A stretch of 12,526 bases of DNA from an uncultured Streptococcus sp. (GTDB lineage: Bacteria; Bacillota; Bacilli; Lactobacillales; Streptococcaceae): NCBI RefSeq assembly GCF_938036805.1, contig NZ_CALHWC010000197.1:1-12526 (forward strand), read 5' to 3'. The translations under genes and the position numbers were made by a program. Numbering within the stretch: position 1 is the stretch's first letter; the number at the start of each line of letters is the position of its first letter. The notes below the pieces were generated by a model, which was not told the origin of the DNA, searched no databases, and saw only the letters and a list, made by a program, of their open reading frames with translations. This document shows, one piece after another, positions 5,458 through 12,526 of the stretch.

Positions 5458-5885
5458 TTAATTCATGTTGACTCGGTGCCACTCATTGATGATATAGGCA
5501 ATTTGACCAACCTGGTCAATACCAACTCCGCTGATCTCCTCACTGGCTTCTGTGCTGCCACCTAGATAGGCTGTATAAAGTGCCACAATATAGGGCTTCT
5601 CCTCCATAACAATAGCATCAACATTGAGAGCCTCTCTAACATAGCCAGGCTTTTGATAGATGGTCAAATCATAAAGATAACGTTTGTAATATTCACCTGG
5701 GAAGGACACACCGATAAAATAAAGAATATCCTTGTATTTTTCTTGATTATTCCACAGATACTCCAGAACTTGAATATAGTAGTCCGTTGTTGTTTTATTC
5801 TCTCTGCTGATCGTCTTGACTTTAGCTTTTGACCGGCCATACCTTCCAAACATGCTGTAGGCCTTATCCATACCACCTAATCGCT
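5458..5885 (-). repeat. Direct repeat (copy 2) of the hydrolase 3' end
   Basis: The 3' third of the intact hydrolase gene, matching 1294-1728 in the same orientation with 95 identical bases at 5534-5628. Similarity stops at the stop codon on one side and at the residue ~213 codon on the other. Confidence 0.85.
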
Positions 5886-6510
5886 CTGCTAGCGCATAAG
5901 CGGGCGTATTCTCAGAGTAAACCAAGGAATACTCCTGCATATCTGGGATAGACATGGCGCCATTGAAGGCCGCTACATAGTTATCATGTTCTCCTTTGTA
6001 TTCATAGCTGGTGTTGGTAATATCAAACCGCTCTTCCAGCGATAATTTTCCTGCTGCTACCTCATCAACAACCAACATATTAAGGGGAAGTTTATAGGTA
6101 GAGCCCGCTGTCATAGGCTGGGTATCATTCATGGCATAAGTTTGCCCACTCGTCAGATCTTTATAAGAAAAAGAAATCTGAGAGGGATCGATTCCCATAT
6201 CATCCATATAAGTCTGGACAACTTGTGGCAAGGTCATATTCGCATAATCGTAAGATAAGCCCAAGGCTTCCATGGTCGGAAGGTCTTGCTCCATCACCTC
6301 TTGCTTCTCTTCCATTGTCTTGCTAGAACGCGCAGTCGCCTCAGTTCTTGTCTCTTCTCCTTCTGTAGACTGTGAAGAAGCGATTGATTGACTCGCTTCT
6401 GCCATTTTTTTACCAGCTCGCTGTGGTTCCACCAAAAGACCCAAACAACAAATAAATAAGAAAACTCCACCGAACCAGCAAGCCAGATTCTTTATGTCAT
6501 TTTTAATCAA
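5458..6510 (-). CDS. Membrane-anchored serine hydrolase of the beta-lactamase/PBP fold
   Basis: The protein has 350 residues: one N-terminal membrane segment (about 11-27), a Ser/Thr/Glu-rich linker (about 35-75) and an outside catalytic domain. It shows the three landmarks of the serine beta-lactamase/penicillin-recognising fold: STYK (137-140, Ser and Lys), SEN (199-201, SxN type) and KPG (287-289, in the KTG position). I expect a cell-wall-facing hydrolase or peptidase. Drug resistance is not implied, because such anchored class A-like proteins are common in streptococci. The start is TTG with AGGAG 7 nt upstream; the next Met is at residue 36, beyond the anchor, so TTG is needed. It has its own promoter. 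No hairpin follows its stop, while its partial duplicate 4 kb away has one. Confidence 0.85.
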   Translation of the reverse strand: MIKNDIKNLACWFGGVFLFICCLGLLVEPQRAGKKMAEASQSIASSQSTEGEETRTEATARSSKTMEEKQEVMEQDLPTMEALGLSYDYANMTLPQVVQTYMDDMGIDPSQISFSYKDLTSGQTYAMNDTQPMTAGSTYKLPLNMLVVDEVAAGKLSLEERFDITNTSYEYKGEHDNYVAAFNGAMSIPDMQEYSLVYSENTPAYALAERLGGMDKAYSMFGRYGRSKAKVKTISRENKTTTDYYIQVLEYLWNNQEKYKDILYFIGVSFPGEYYKRYLYDLTIYQKPGYVREALNVDAIVMEEKPYIVALYTAYLGGSTEASEEISGVGIDQVGQIAYIINEWHRVNMN

Positions 6511-6533
6511 AGTATTTCTCCTAATATTCCAGT

Positions 6534-6562
6534 ATTATAAAAGATTCTCATTAAAATAACAA
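6534..6562 (-). promoter_or_regulatory. Promoter of the serine hydrolase gene
   Basis: Minus strand -35 TTGTTA (6562-6557), 17-nt spacer, -10 TATAAT (6539-6534), about 24 nt before the TTG start. With no terminator between the hydrolase and immunity-like gene 3, this promoter may also feed the T7SS island. Confidence 0.8.
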
Positions 6563-6589
6563 GTAGAAAGGTCCATTTAAGGGCATTTA

Positions 6590-6614
6590 AAAACGAATCA
6601 TTGCGATCCGTTTT
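6590..6614 (-). terminator. Rho-independent terminator of sodA
   Basis: On the minus strand a 10-bp stem (AAAACGGATC with GATTCGTTTT, one G-T pair) around a 5-nt loop ends in T residues, 10 nt after the sodA stop. Confidence 0.8.
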
Positions 6615-6623
6615 ATAATTCTA

Positions 6624-7229
6624 TTATTTAGCTGCTGCGTAGAGCTCATCCACTTTATTCCAGTTGATCACCGAGAAGAAAGCCTTGATGTAGTCAGGAC
6701 GCACGTTGCGATATTTCACGTAGTAAGCATGTTCCCAAACGTCCAAGCCTAAGATTGGTGTCTTGCCTTCTGAGATTGGTGTATCTTGGTTTGCTGTTGA
6801 AGTTACTTCAAGTTTCCCTTCTTTGTTGACAACCAACCATGCCCAACCTGATCCGAAACGAGTTGTTGCTGCTGCTGTGAAGGCTGCTTGGAATTCTTCG
6901 AATGAACCAAATGTCGCATCGATTGCTGCTGCAAGTTCTGCTGATGGAGCAGTTTTTTCAGGAGTCATCAATTCCCAGAAAAGAGCGTGGTTCAAGTGTC
7001 CACCACCGTTGTTGATCACTGCTTGACGAATATCAGCTGGGATAGACTCAACATCTGCCAACAGTTTTTCTAAATCTTCACCAATTTCAGGATGTTTTTC
7101 AAGCGCTGCATTTACGTTATTCACGTAAGTTTGATGGTGCTTGTCATGGTGAAGGTGCATTGTTTCCTCATCGATGTAAGGTTCCAAAGCGTCGTATGCA
7201 TAAGGTAGATCTGGTAAAATAATTGCCAT
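6624..7229 (-). CDS. sodA: Superoxide dismutase (Mn/Fe family)
   Basis: This is a full-length 201-residue enzyme that converts superoxide to hydrogen peroxide and oxygen in the cytosol. The metal ligands are visible: His27 (HLHHDKHH), His81 (GGGHLNHALFW), Asp163 and His167 in the signature DVWEHAYY (163-170). The GGG run at 75-77 and the NQDTP segment (147-151) are typical of the Mn or cambialistic streptococcal type. An AGGAC ribosome binding site precedes the ATG. It follows holA, as is usual in streptococci, but has its own promoter and terminator, so it is probably transcribed alone. Confidence 0.98.
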   Translation of the reverse strand: MAIILPDLPYAYDALEPYIDEETMHLHHDKHHQTYVNNVNAALEKHPEIGEDLEKLLADVESIPADIRQAVINNGGGHLNHALFWELMTPEKTAPSAELAAAIDATFGSFEEFQAAFTAAATTRFGSGWAWLVVNKEGKLEVTSTANQDTPISEGKTPILGLDVWEHAYYVKYRNVRPDYIKAFFSVINWNKVDELYAAAK

Positions 7230-7262
7230 TTACTTGTCCTCATTTTCTTTATTATTATACAA

Positions 7263-7291
7263 ATCATAACGTAAAAACGCACATTTTTCAA
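7263..7291 (-). promoter_or_regulatory. Promoter of sodA
   Basis: Minus strand -35 TTGAAA (7291-7286), 17-nt spacer, -10 TATGAT (7268-7263). A second -10-like TATAAT lies about 10 nt further downstream. No clear operator is visible. Confidence 0.75.
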
Positions 7292-7320
7292 CTATTTTGC
7301 TTATAAATTTTGCTAAGTTT

Positions 7321-8358
7321 TTAGAAGTTTCCTGTTGCGATTTTCAGCAAGGCGAGGTCGAAAAGGTAGTCCTTGTCATAAAGGCCAGACTTGATTTGAT
7401 AGTCCGTTTCAATCAAGCAGGTCAGGGTTCTTTTCAGAAAGTTGAGGCTAAGCCCGCGCGCATCCTTAAGTGCAAACTTGACTTGGAAGGGATTCATCTT
7501 GCGGCCTAGATAGTCTGATAAGTCCGACACGATTTGACTTTCAGATCGGCCATTATCCGCCAAAATCTTAACCTGAGTAAACATTCGAAACTGGCCTAAC
7601 ATGATGGCAATCAGCTTGATTTCATCTTCACCCTGCAAGGTTAGATCGCGCACCAAACTCCGTGCAGCATCAATTTGTTTCTGTAAAATCAGCTGAGTCA
7701 AATCAAAAATGTTGTCCTGCAAAGTTTTAGGAATGGCCTCAGTGATGTCTTCCAGACTGACTTGCCCTGACTCCTTATAAGACTTCAGAAAAACCAAGTT
7801 TTTACTGATTTCGCTAAAATGAAATCCTGATTTGATCAGCAAGTGGTCAAAAGCCTTCGGAGCAAAGTCCAGACCTTCAAGCTGTGCTTGTTTGGCAAAA
7901 TACTGACGTAAGTCTGCTTCCTTAATCTCAGCCGCTTCAAAGATCTGTCCGTCGAGTTTTAGTATCTTGACTAGTCGGCGTTTGCTGTCCAACTTGCCTT
8001 CCGCAAAAATGACCAATTTGGTCGTGCTACTAGGAGCTTCCAAATACTGCTCAAAGGACTTGAGCTCTTCATCTGATAAATAGCGCTTTTTCGCTGTCGT
8101 TAGATCCGCAAAATGATCTAAAATAATAATCTTTTCATCCGCAAAAAAGGGCAGGCTGACTAAATCTAACTCCACATCTGCATAAGACGTTTCTTTCATA
8201 TCAAACAACGTGACATTCAAATCCGCTGGATCGTAGTTGATCTGCTTCAGAAACTCGTCTTTTAACAGCTCAAATTGCCCCAAGTCGTCTCCCGTCAAAA
8301 TCGTTAAGGTCGACAGATTTTCGGGAGTGATGTTCCTAATTTTTTCAATTGCTAACAC
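7321..8358 (-). CDS. holA: DNA polymerase III subunit delta
   Basis: This 345-residue protein is the delta subunit of the clamp loader, which opens the beta clamp and loads it onto primed DNA. Visible hallmarks are the N-terminal segment with LTGDDLGQFELLKDEF (residues 21-36), the SLPFFADEKIIILDHF strand region (68-83) and the C-terminal helical part with FDLTQLILQKQ and LTLQGEDEIKLIAIM. Length matches the Gram-positive family. The start is GTG, with a GGGAG site 7 nt upstream; no nearby ATG has a better one. The upstream 50 nt contain a weak -10-like TTATAC without a clear -35. Confidence 0.95.
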   Translation of the reverse strand: MLAIEKIRNITPENLSTLTILTGDDLGQFELLKDEFLKQINYDPADLNVTLFDMKETSYADVELDLVSLPFFADEKIIILDHFADLTTAKKRYLSDEELKSFEQYLEAPSSTTKLVIFAEGKLDSKRRLVKILKLDGQIFEAAEIKEADLRQYFAKQAQLEGLDFAPKAFDHLLIKSGFHFSEISKNLVFLKSYKESGQVSLEDITEAIPKTLQDNIFDLTQLILQKQIDAARSLVRDLTLQGEDEIKLIAIMLGQFRMFTQVKILADNGRSESQIVSDLSDYLGRKMNPFQVKFALKDARGLSLNFLKRTLTCLIETDYQIKSGLYDKDYLFDLALLKIATGNF

Positions 8359-8409
8359 AGTGGCACTCCCTTCTATTTTCTTGATTCTTAGTCATGTATA
8401 AATTGTAAC

Positions 8410-8439
8410 AAAAAACAGCAGGAAAGTCTGCTGTTTTTT
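8410..8439 (-). terminator. Rho-independent terminator of the DivIVA-gtfA-gtfB unit
   Basis: A perfect 12-bp stem (AAAAAACAGCAG and CTGCTGTTTTTT) with a 6-nt loop and a T run on the minus strand, just after the 58-residue membrane protein gene. The A/T-flanked symmetry would work in both directions, but no plus-strand gene approaches it. Confidence 0.92.
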
Positions 8440-8464
8440 ATCATTCTAACTAGAATATCAGAGA

Positions 8465-8641
8465 CTAAAAGAATTGTCCCAACTGCATGATGATTGTGAC
8501 CAAGAGAGTGATAAGAAAAAGAATGCCACCTAACACTGCAATCATACTAAACTCTTGCTTCTCTCTTTTCAATGGTCTTCTACGATTATCTAGCTGCTCG
8601 TTGATATGTTCCTGCAGAATTCCCTTTTTCTTTTCTGGCAT
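8465..8641 (-). CDS. Small single-pass membrane protein, possible Asp4/SecE-like accessory Sec protein
   Basis: The gene encodes 58 residues. A strongly charged N-terminal half (MPEKKKGILQEHINEQL, then DNRRRPLKREK) is followed by one membrane helix (about 34-52, IAVLGGILFLITLLVTIIM) and a short tail QLGQFF. An ideal AAAGGAGG ribosome binding site lies 6 nt before the ATG, so it is very likely real. It follows gtfB and precedes the terminator. In S. gordonii-type serine-rich repeat loci the small membrane proteins Asp4 and Asp5 follow gtfB, and Asp4 is described as SecE-like. Size, topology and position fit Asp4, but I recognise it by context and not by a signature. Confidence 0.75.
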   Translation of the reverse strand: MPEKKKGILQEHINEQLDNRRRPLKREKQEFSMIAVLGGILFLITLLVTIIMQLGQFF

Positions 8642-8672
8642 GATTGTCCTCCTTTACTAAATCTGCATAAAG

Positions 8673-8699
8673 GAACTTGCCCTCATCGAAAGCAAGTTC
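8673..8699 (-). other. Hairpin in the gtfB to small-membrane-gene gap
   Basis: An 8-bp inverted repeat (GAACTTGC and GCAAGTTC) with an 11-nt loop sits between the gtfB stop and the next ribosome binding site. The following sequence has only a short T stretch (CCTTT), so it is at most a weak terminator or attenuator, or an RNA-stability element that lowers expression of the downstream gene. Confidence 0.5.
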
Positions 8700-8711
8700 T
8701 CCTCTATATGG

Positions 8712-10040
8712 TTAAAGAATGGCCTTGTATTGTTCCAAACTAGCTTGATTAGCAGCCTGTTTCTGTCTAGTAAGTGCTGCTTCCATCTCTGATGAGTGGG
8801 CAAGAACACTTTGAATCTTATCCACCATGCCTGAGACATTTTCTGGCGCGTAAATGTGATCATCCGCAATAAATCGACGACTATGGCAAGTGTTTTTGAA
8901 GCTGAGAATCAACATGTTGTTCTCAAAGGCTGTGCGACAAGCATTGAGGATTTCATCGCTGATATTGATATCTAGATACAAGTCACATCTCTCAAAAAGC
9001 TCTGCAACCTTTGCCGGACGAATATTTGGATAAAGCGAAACATTCGGATAACGATTGAGCCCCATCAAATGGCTGGACATTTCTGTGATGGCTCCGATAT
9101 GGAAATGCACAGTTGGCAGCTGAGTCAAGAGCTGCTCTATTTGCTCAAGCTGATCGCTATTGGTCAAAATCAAGGCTTCAGGATTCATATTGTTAAGGCG
9201 CTGGTAATCATATATATAACCAATATTATGGAAATAAGCCTTTTCTTCCGGTGTCGCCAAGCTTTGAATCTTCTCATATACTTGCCGATCCTGAACGGCG
9301 ATGCGGATATTGCGATGAGGCAGCTTCATAGCCGCTTTCATATTACCAGGTAACACCTCTCCGATAGGCTCTTGCCAGAAAAGAAGATCTTCTGCACGAC
9401 CATTTTTAGGACGAAGAGCGTAAGCCACCAAGAAGGGCGTCGCTAGAGAATTATAAATAATACGATCTGTATCATATCCACGATACTGAAGATAAAAGAC
9501 GACAAATTCTTGTTTGGATTTAAAAATATGACGTTTTCCCTCCAGTGTCAGGATAATATCGCCAGTCAGATGATTTTCCATAATGACTACGACATTGCTC
9601 TGGTCAAAATAGCGAGTATGGGTCGGACGCTGTGTCTGGTCATAGGTTATTTGTGCGAAAAGCCGTCCTTTGCGATTGTAGATATCTGCTGCTCGGACCT
9701 GCCCCTCTGTATCCAGCCATTCGACAGCCCGCACACGTCTTTCATGCGTTGGTTGGCGATAGAAAATATTGGCACGCTTCTTGCCCATGTCCAAGATTTC
9801 TCCATTCACATTGCTGGATCGGATCTCCCATAAGTGAGGTTTAGGGACAAGATTAAAATAAATCGGCCGGCCTTCTGGTGTGTCCAAGTCTCCTGTAAAA
9901 TAGCTGTAAGGAGACTCAACATCTGGTGCAAGGTAGCCATCGTCTTGTACAACAACAACAGGACAATCAAGTCCTGTTGCTTTTAATGAACGTAATAAAT
10001 CAAAACTTGCTTGATCGTAGCGGTCAAACAAACAAATCAT
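8712..10040 (-). CDS. gtfB: Accessory Sec glycosylation partner GtfB
   Basis: This 442-residue protein is the non-catalytic or chaperone partner of the GtfA/GtfB O-GlcNAc transferase, which modifies Ser/Thr in serine-rich repeat adhesins before export. It has the recognisable N-terminal half (MICLFDRYDQ, HLWEIRSSNVNGEI, QPTHERRVRAVEWLD) and a GT-B-like C-terminal half (LILTNSDQ at 290-297, HIGAITEMSSHLM, YPNVSLYPNI, RCDLYLDINISDEIL, RTAFENNMLIL). It lacks the EX7E motif seen in GtfA, as expected for a partner that binds acceptor. It lies 30 nt after gtfA and is probably co-transcribed. Its acceptor adhesin is not in the window. Confidence 0.93.
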   Translation of the reverse strand: MICLFDRYDQASFDLLRSLKATGLDCPVVVVQDDGYLAPDVESPYSYFTGDLDTPEGRPIYFNLVPKPHLWEIRSSNVNGEILDMGKKRANIFYRQPTHERRVRAVEWLDTEGQVRAADIYNRKGRLFAQITYDQTQRPTHTRYFDQSNVVVIMENHLTGDIILTLEGKRHIFKSKQEFVVFYLQYRGYDTDRIIYNSLATPFLVAYALRPKNGRAEDLLFWQEPIGEVLPGNMKAAMKLPHRNIRIAVQDRQVYEKIQSLATPEEKAYFHNIGYIYDYQRLNNMNPEALILTNSDQLEQIEQLLTQLPTVHFHIGAITEMSSHLMGLNRYPNVSLYPNIRPAKVAELFERCDLYLDINISDEILNACRTAFENNMLILSFKNTCHSRRFIADDHIYAPENVSGMVDKIQSVLAHSSEMEAALTRQKQAANQASLEQYKAIL

Positions 10041-10070
10041 AGTGGTTATGCCTTTCTTTCTGAATCCTAC

Positions 10071-11600
10071 TTAGTTAGTATGAGCCGATCGAACCAGATC
10101 AGACCAGCGCTGGGCAATATGCTCATCAAGGTAAGGCTCAGCTACCTCGTAGGATACACGGGACAAATCTTCTTGAGAATGTTGAGTTAATAGCTGAACA
10201 ATCTTTTCTGCGTACTCTGTCGTCATAGCATCTAAATCATCTGGACGAGCCTTGGGAATCAGATAGCCATTTTCCCCATCGCGGATAAAGGTTGGATTGC
10301 CATAACGAACATCAAAACCAATGATGGGGAGGCCAGACCCAACTGCTTCCAACAAAGTCAGACCAAAACCTTCGCTTGTAGATGCAGCTAGATAAACAGA
10401 ATAATTCTTATAAATATCCGCCATATGATGATGCCCCATCAGTCGAATATAATCTTCTGCCTGCAGATCCGCAATCAACTTCCGCAGCATAGCTTCCTCA
10501 CCGCCTTTACCGTAGATATCAAAAGTGATTTCCGGTAATTGCTCATGCGCCTTCACTACAGAGTGAATCAGCCAATCAATATGCTTTTCACTGGCTAAAC
10601 GAGAAGCCGTCATCAAAGCAAAAGGCTTCCGTGGGCCTTCTGGTCGACGCAGCTTATCCAAGCTGCCCACAGGAATGGTTAAAATCTCTTTCGGTTTGAT
10701 GTCGGTATATTGAGCAAACTGCTCTCTCAGAAGCTCTGTTTGAGCATCCGTCGAGTTGATGATGTAGTCTACTTCTTCTGCATATTCAAATTGATACTCG
10801 TAGTAATTATTCCACAAGATATACTCTTTTTCTGCTGGATTTTCACTGAAGTGGTCCGCATGAACGATGACAGCTAGTTTGGCAGCCCCCTTATTGGCGA
10901 AGATTGGCTGGCCAATATCTGTCTCCCGGTCTAAAATCAGTAAATCCTTATCTGTCAGCTTCAAGCTTCTCATGAAATGAGCAACAAACTCCTGCTTAGA
11001 GTAGAAAACCTGATCTGGAAAACGATAAACTTGCGTTTCCGGCTTACCGTCTACTTCATCGATAATCTCTTCGTAAGCCACACTACCATCTTCATTGAGC
11101 CAAGTCCGTTGGTAGAGACGAGCCCGACCATCTACAGGACTATAGTATTCAATAAAGTTTTTGGTATAAGTATAATATTCTTTCTGAATGAGACAGCCAC
11201 GCGAAACAATCTCTGCCCGCTCAATCAGTTCATTATCCATATCGCAAGCATAGCACGTTACGAAATCATTATCTCCAAACATGATCCGAAAGGTCTTGTT
11301 CTCAGGATTACGGACGATTTCTAGAGGTTCTCTATTGAAACTAGCTAAAACATGTGCTAGAGTGTAGGTCGTTGGAGCAATCTTAACATCTGTAAAATAC
11401 TGATAGAGCCAAATGACCTCAGAGTCTTCAAAGCCGATATTCTTCGTTAAATGTTCAATATTATCGGCTGAAATAAAATCCATAAAGATGAATTTTGCCT
11501 CTAAGCCCACACTGCGAAGTAATTTTGCACGATAAATTTGTGCATACTCTACTCCGCTGCTTGCCCAACCAATTCCTAGGTTGATGTTATAAATTGTCAT
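10071..11600 (-). CDS. gtfA: Accessory Sec O-GlcNAc transferase catalytic subunit GtfA
   Basis: The gene encodes 509 residues. The N-terminus MTIYNINLGIGWASSGVEYA is the well-conserved start of streptococcal GtfA. The N-terminal half contains the inserted beta-rich acceptor/GtfB-binding region (about residues 60-210). The C-terminal half is a GT4-type GT-B domain with TASRLASEKH (Arg334 and Lys339, donor phosphate binding), DIYGKGG (361-367) and the EX7E motif EGFGLTLLE (410-418). It transfers GlcNAc from UDP-GlcNAc to serine-rich repeat domains in the cytosol, together with GtfB. An AGAGGA ribosome binding site lies 9 nt upstream. Unlike the canonical locus, where secA2 precedes gtfA, the gene just upstream is a DivIVA-like protein. 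Confidence 0.95.
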   Translation of the reverse strand: MTIYNINLGIGWASSGVEYAQIYRAKLLRSVGLEAKFIFMDFISADNIEHLTKNIGFEDSEVIWLYQYFTDVKIAPTTYTLAHVLASFNREPLEIVRNPENKTFRIMFGDNDFVTCYACDMDNELIERAEIVSRGCLIQKEYYTYTKNFIEYYSPVDGRARLYQRTWLNEDGSVAYEEIIDEVDGKPETQVYRFPDQVFYSKQEFVAHFMRSLKLTDKDLLILDRETDIGQPIFANKGAAKLAVIVHADHFSENPAEKEYILWNNYYEYQFEYAEEVDYIINSTDAQTELLREQFAQYTDIKPKEILTIPVGSLDKLRRPEGPRKPFALMTASRLASEKHIDWLIHSVVKAHEQLPEITFDIYGKGGEEAMLRKLIADLQAEDYIRLMGHHHMADIYKNYSVYLAASTSEGFGLTLLEAVGSGLPIIGFDVRYGNPTFIRDGENGYLIPKARPDDLDAMTTEYAEKIVQLLTQHSQEDLSRVSYEVAEPYLDEHIAQRWSDLVRSAHTN

Positions 11601-11614
11601 AAACCATGTTCCTC

Positions 11615-12463
11615 TTACAAAAGATTATCTTTTTTAATTCTTGAAAGGCGTTTGATGATTTTTCCTTTCTTCTTTTTCTCTTTTTCTTTATCTTCGTCTT
11701 TTGACTTTTTGACAGGAGAAGTGAAGTAAGTAACGGGGACAGAGCTATCTGTACCTGTCTTAGCAAATGTTTGCTCGATATTAACAACTTCTTTTTGTGG
11801 AGCAGAGATTTCTACTGGGACTTCTTCCTCACCAAAAACATTGGATTCATTTACTTCTTCTTCGTGCGCTTCAAGAGAAGCTTCATCAAATAAACTTTCA
11901 GCTTCAACTTGCTCATTTGAAGCCTCGTCTTCTTCCAAAGGCGTATCAAACAAACGCGTAGCTTCATCTTCCTCTAAAGGAGTATCAAATATGCTTGCAA
12001 ATTCGTCGTCTTCCGAAGCTTCCTCGATTAGACTTGCGATGTCAATTTGACCCTCTAAAGTTTCTTCGTCTAGAATCTGACCAATTTGACTAAGAAGCTC
12101 TTTAATTTTTTCCTTTTGCGCCTTATAGAGCTGTTCCGTTTCAAGACGTTTTTTCGTCAATTCATCGATCTCTTCAAGGATAGACGATCTTACTTGTAAG
12201 AAGTCTTTCTGAGCTTTTTCTAGAACCTCTTGAGCCTCTTTTTCTGCCTTTTCATGTGCTTCAATAATCAGCGATTTAGCATAAACGACGGCTTCACCGA
12301 TTTCTCTTTCTTGGTTCTTTAAAGCATCCATTTTTTTATGTAAAGATTCAATTTTCTCATTCTTTTTACGAATTTCACTATCAAATCCTTCTTCTAACGA
12401 TTCAATGTATTCTTCAACTTCCTTGGCACGATAGTTACCAAATAGGGTCTTTTTAAGTCTCAT
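11615..12463 (-). CDS. DivIVA-like coiled-coil protein with acidic repeats and basic tail
   Basis: The protein has 282 residues, starting at the ATG at 12463, which has a GAGGGAG site 5 nt upstream. An ATG seven codons earlier has no ribosome binding site and lies only about 9 nt past the -10 box. Residues 1-25 (LKKTLFGNYRAKEVEEYIESLE) resemble the DivIVA/GpsB membrane-targeting start. A coiled coil follows (about 25-130). Residues ~133-215 are very acidic, with repeats of the type (I/L)FDTPLEEDEA at 158-168 and 171-181 and a partial LFDEASLEA. The tail (about 252-282) is strongly basic (KEKKKKGKIIKRLSR). It has no signal peptide. I infer a cytosolic scaffold that may bind membrane at both ends. 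It is 14 nt from gtfA, so it is co-transcribed with the glycosyltransferases. Its exact role is unknown. Confidence 0.75.
   Translation of the reverse strand: MRLKKTLFGNYRAKEVEEYIESLEEGFDSEIRKKNEKIESLHKKMDALKNQEREIGEAVVYAKSLIIEAHEKAEKEAQEVLEKAQKDFLQVRSSILEEIDELTKKRLETEQLYKAQKEKIKELLSQIGQILDEETLEGQIDIASLIEEASEDDEFASIFDTPLEEDEATRLFDTPLEEDEASNEQVEAESLFDEASLEAHEEEVNESNVFGEEEVPVEISAPQKEVVNIEQTFAKTGTDSSVPVTYFTSPVKKSKDEDKEKEKKKKGKIIKRLSRIKKDNLL
11937..11999 (-). repeat. In-frame tandem repeat in the DivIVA-like gene
   Basis: Two 39-nt units encode IFDTPLEEDEA and LFDTPLEEDEA spaced by two residues, with a third degenerate LFDEA unit about 30 codons on the amino-acid scale later. Such repeats can expand or shrink between strains. 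Confidence 0.6.
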
Positions 12464-12492
12464 TCTGCTCCCTCTATTCTTCATTTATTCTA

Positions 12493-12498
12493 ATTATA
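12493..12498 (-). promoter_or_regulatory. Possible -10 box upstream of the DivIVA-like gene
   Basis: A perfect TATAAT lies 30 nt before the chosen start codon on the minus strand. I find no good -35 at 16-18 nt (the region reads TGCTAC-like), so this is a weak or activator-dependent promoter at best. Confidence 0.4.
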
Positions 12499-12526
12499 TA
12501 CTATCTTATCAATTGTAGCATAAAAT

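Noticed and set aside
1294..5885. Insertion sequence or phage-type integration
   Set aside because: There is no transposase, integrase, terminal inverted repeat or short target duplication. The long repeats are copies of a host gene 3' end, which fits homologous recombination better.
5458..6510. Beta-lactamase giving penicillin resistance
   Set aside because: The SxxK, SxN and KPG motifs show only the shared fold. The gene has a membrane anchor typical of chromosomal streptococcal proteins, and nothing in the sequence indicates drug hydrolysis.
7297..7509. Plus-strand reading frames opposite holA, sodA, gtfA, gtfB and the DivIVA-like gene (for example 7297-7509, 6763-7026, 9069-9353, 10977-11324)
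   Set aside because: They lie antisense to well-supported genes, have no convincing ribosome binding sites or domains, and reflect codon bias of the true strand.

Overview
The window looks like chromosome of an oral (viridans, probably sanguinis/mitis-group) Streptococcus. The evidence is the holA-sodA gene order, the accessory-Sec glycosyltransferase pair GtfA/GtfB, a moderately AT-rich composition, AGGAGG-type ribosome binding sites and TTGACA/TATAAT-type promoters. Every gene I can support lies on the minus strand, so transcription runs from high to low coordinates. Protein identities come from motif recognition, not from a database search.

Right part (12.5-8.4 kb). A DivIVA-like coiled-coil protein is followed 14 nt later by gtfA, then gtfB, then a 58-residue single-pass membrane protein, and the unit ends at a strong hairpin terminator. 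GtfA/GtfB form the enzyme that puts the first GlcNAc on serine-rich repeat adhesins. The accessory-Sec genes usually found with them are not in view; they may lie beyond the right edge or elsewhere.

Middle (8.4-6.6 kb). holA (DNA polymerase III delta) and sodA (Mn/Fe superoxide dismutase) are ordinary housekeeping genes. sodA has a good promoter and a terminator.

Left-middle (6.5-1.2 kb). This is the accessory part. A membrane-anchored penicillin-binding/beta-lactamase-fold serine hydrolase is followed by a type VII secretion (T7SS) effector island. In transcription order the island holds immunity-like gene 3, a frameshifted 5' remnant of a lipase toxin, immunity-like gene 2, a shorter toxin remnant, immunity-like gene 1, an intact 417-residue lipase toxin with an N-terminal GYSQG lipase domain and a helical C-terminal domain, and two small helical partner proteins. 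The layout recalls the Staphylococcus aureus reverse-domain T7SS lipase TslA with its partner and immunity proteins. Directly after the last partner gene lies a broken second copy of the 3' third of the serine hydrolase gene, and only after that comes a terminator. The island therefore sits between two direct copies of the hydrolase 3' end. I infer that it was inserted there, or lies between a decayed tandem duplicate, and that RecA-type recombination could delete it.

Left end (1.2 kb-1). A consensus promoter surrounded by inverted repeats drives a YhfC-family intramembrane metalloprotease, a cysteine-free ArsR/SdpR-type repressor, and the first codons of a membrane protein (possibly SdpI/DUF1648-like) cut by the window edge. 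The three overlap or abut and look like one self-regulated operon.

The most interesting material is the T7SS lipase island, with its array of orphan immunity genes each followed by a truncated toxin start, and the hydrolase duplication that frames it. I saw no tRNA, rRNA, CRISPR array or transposase gene.
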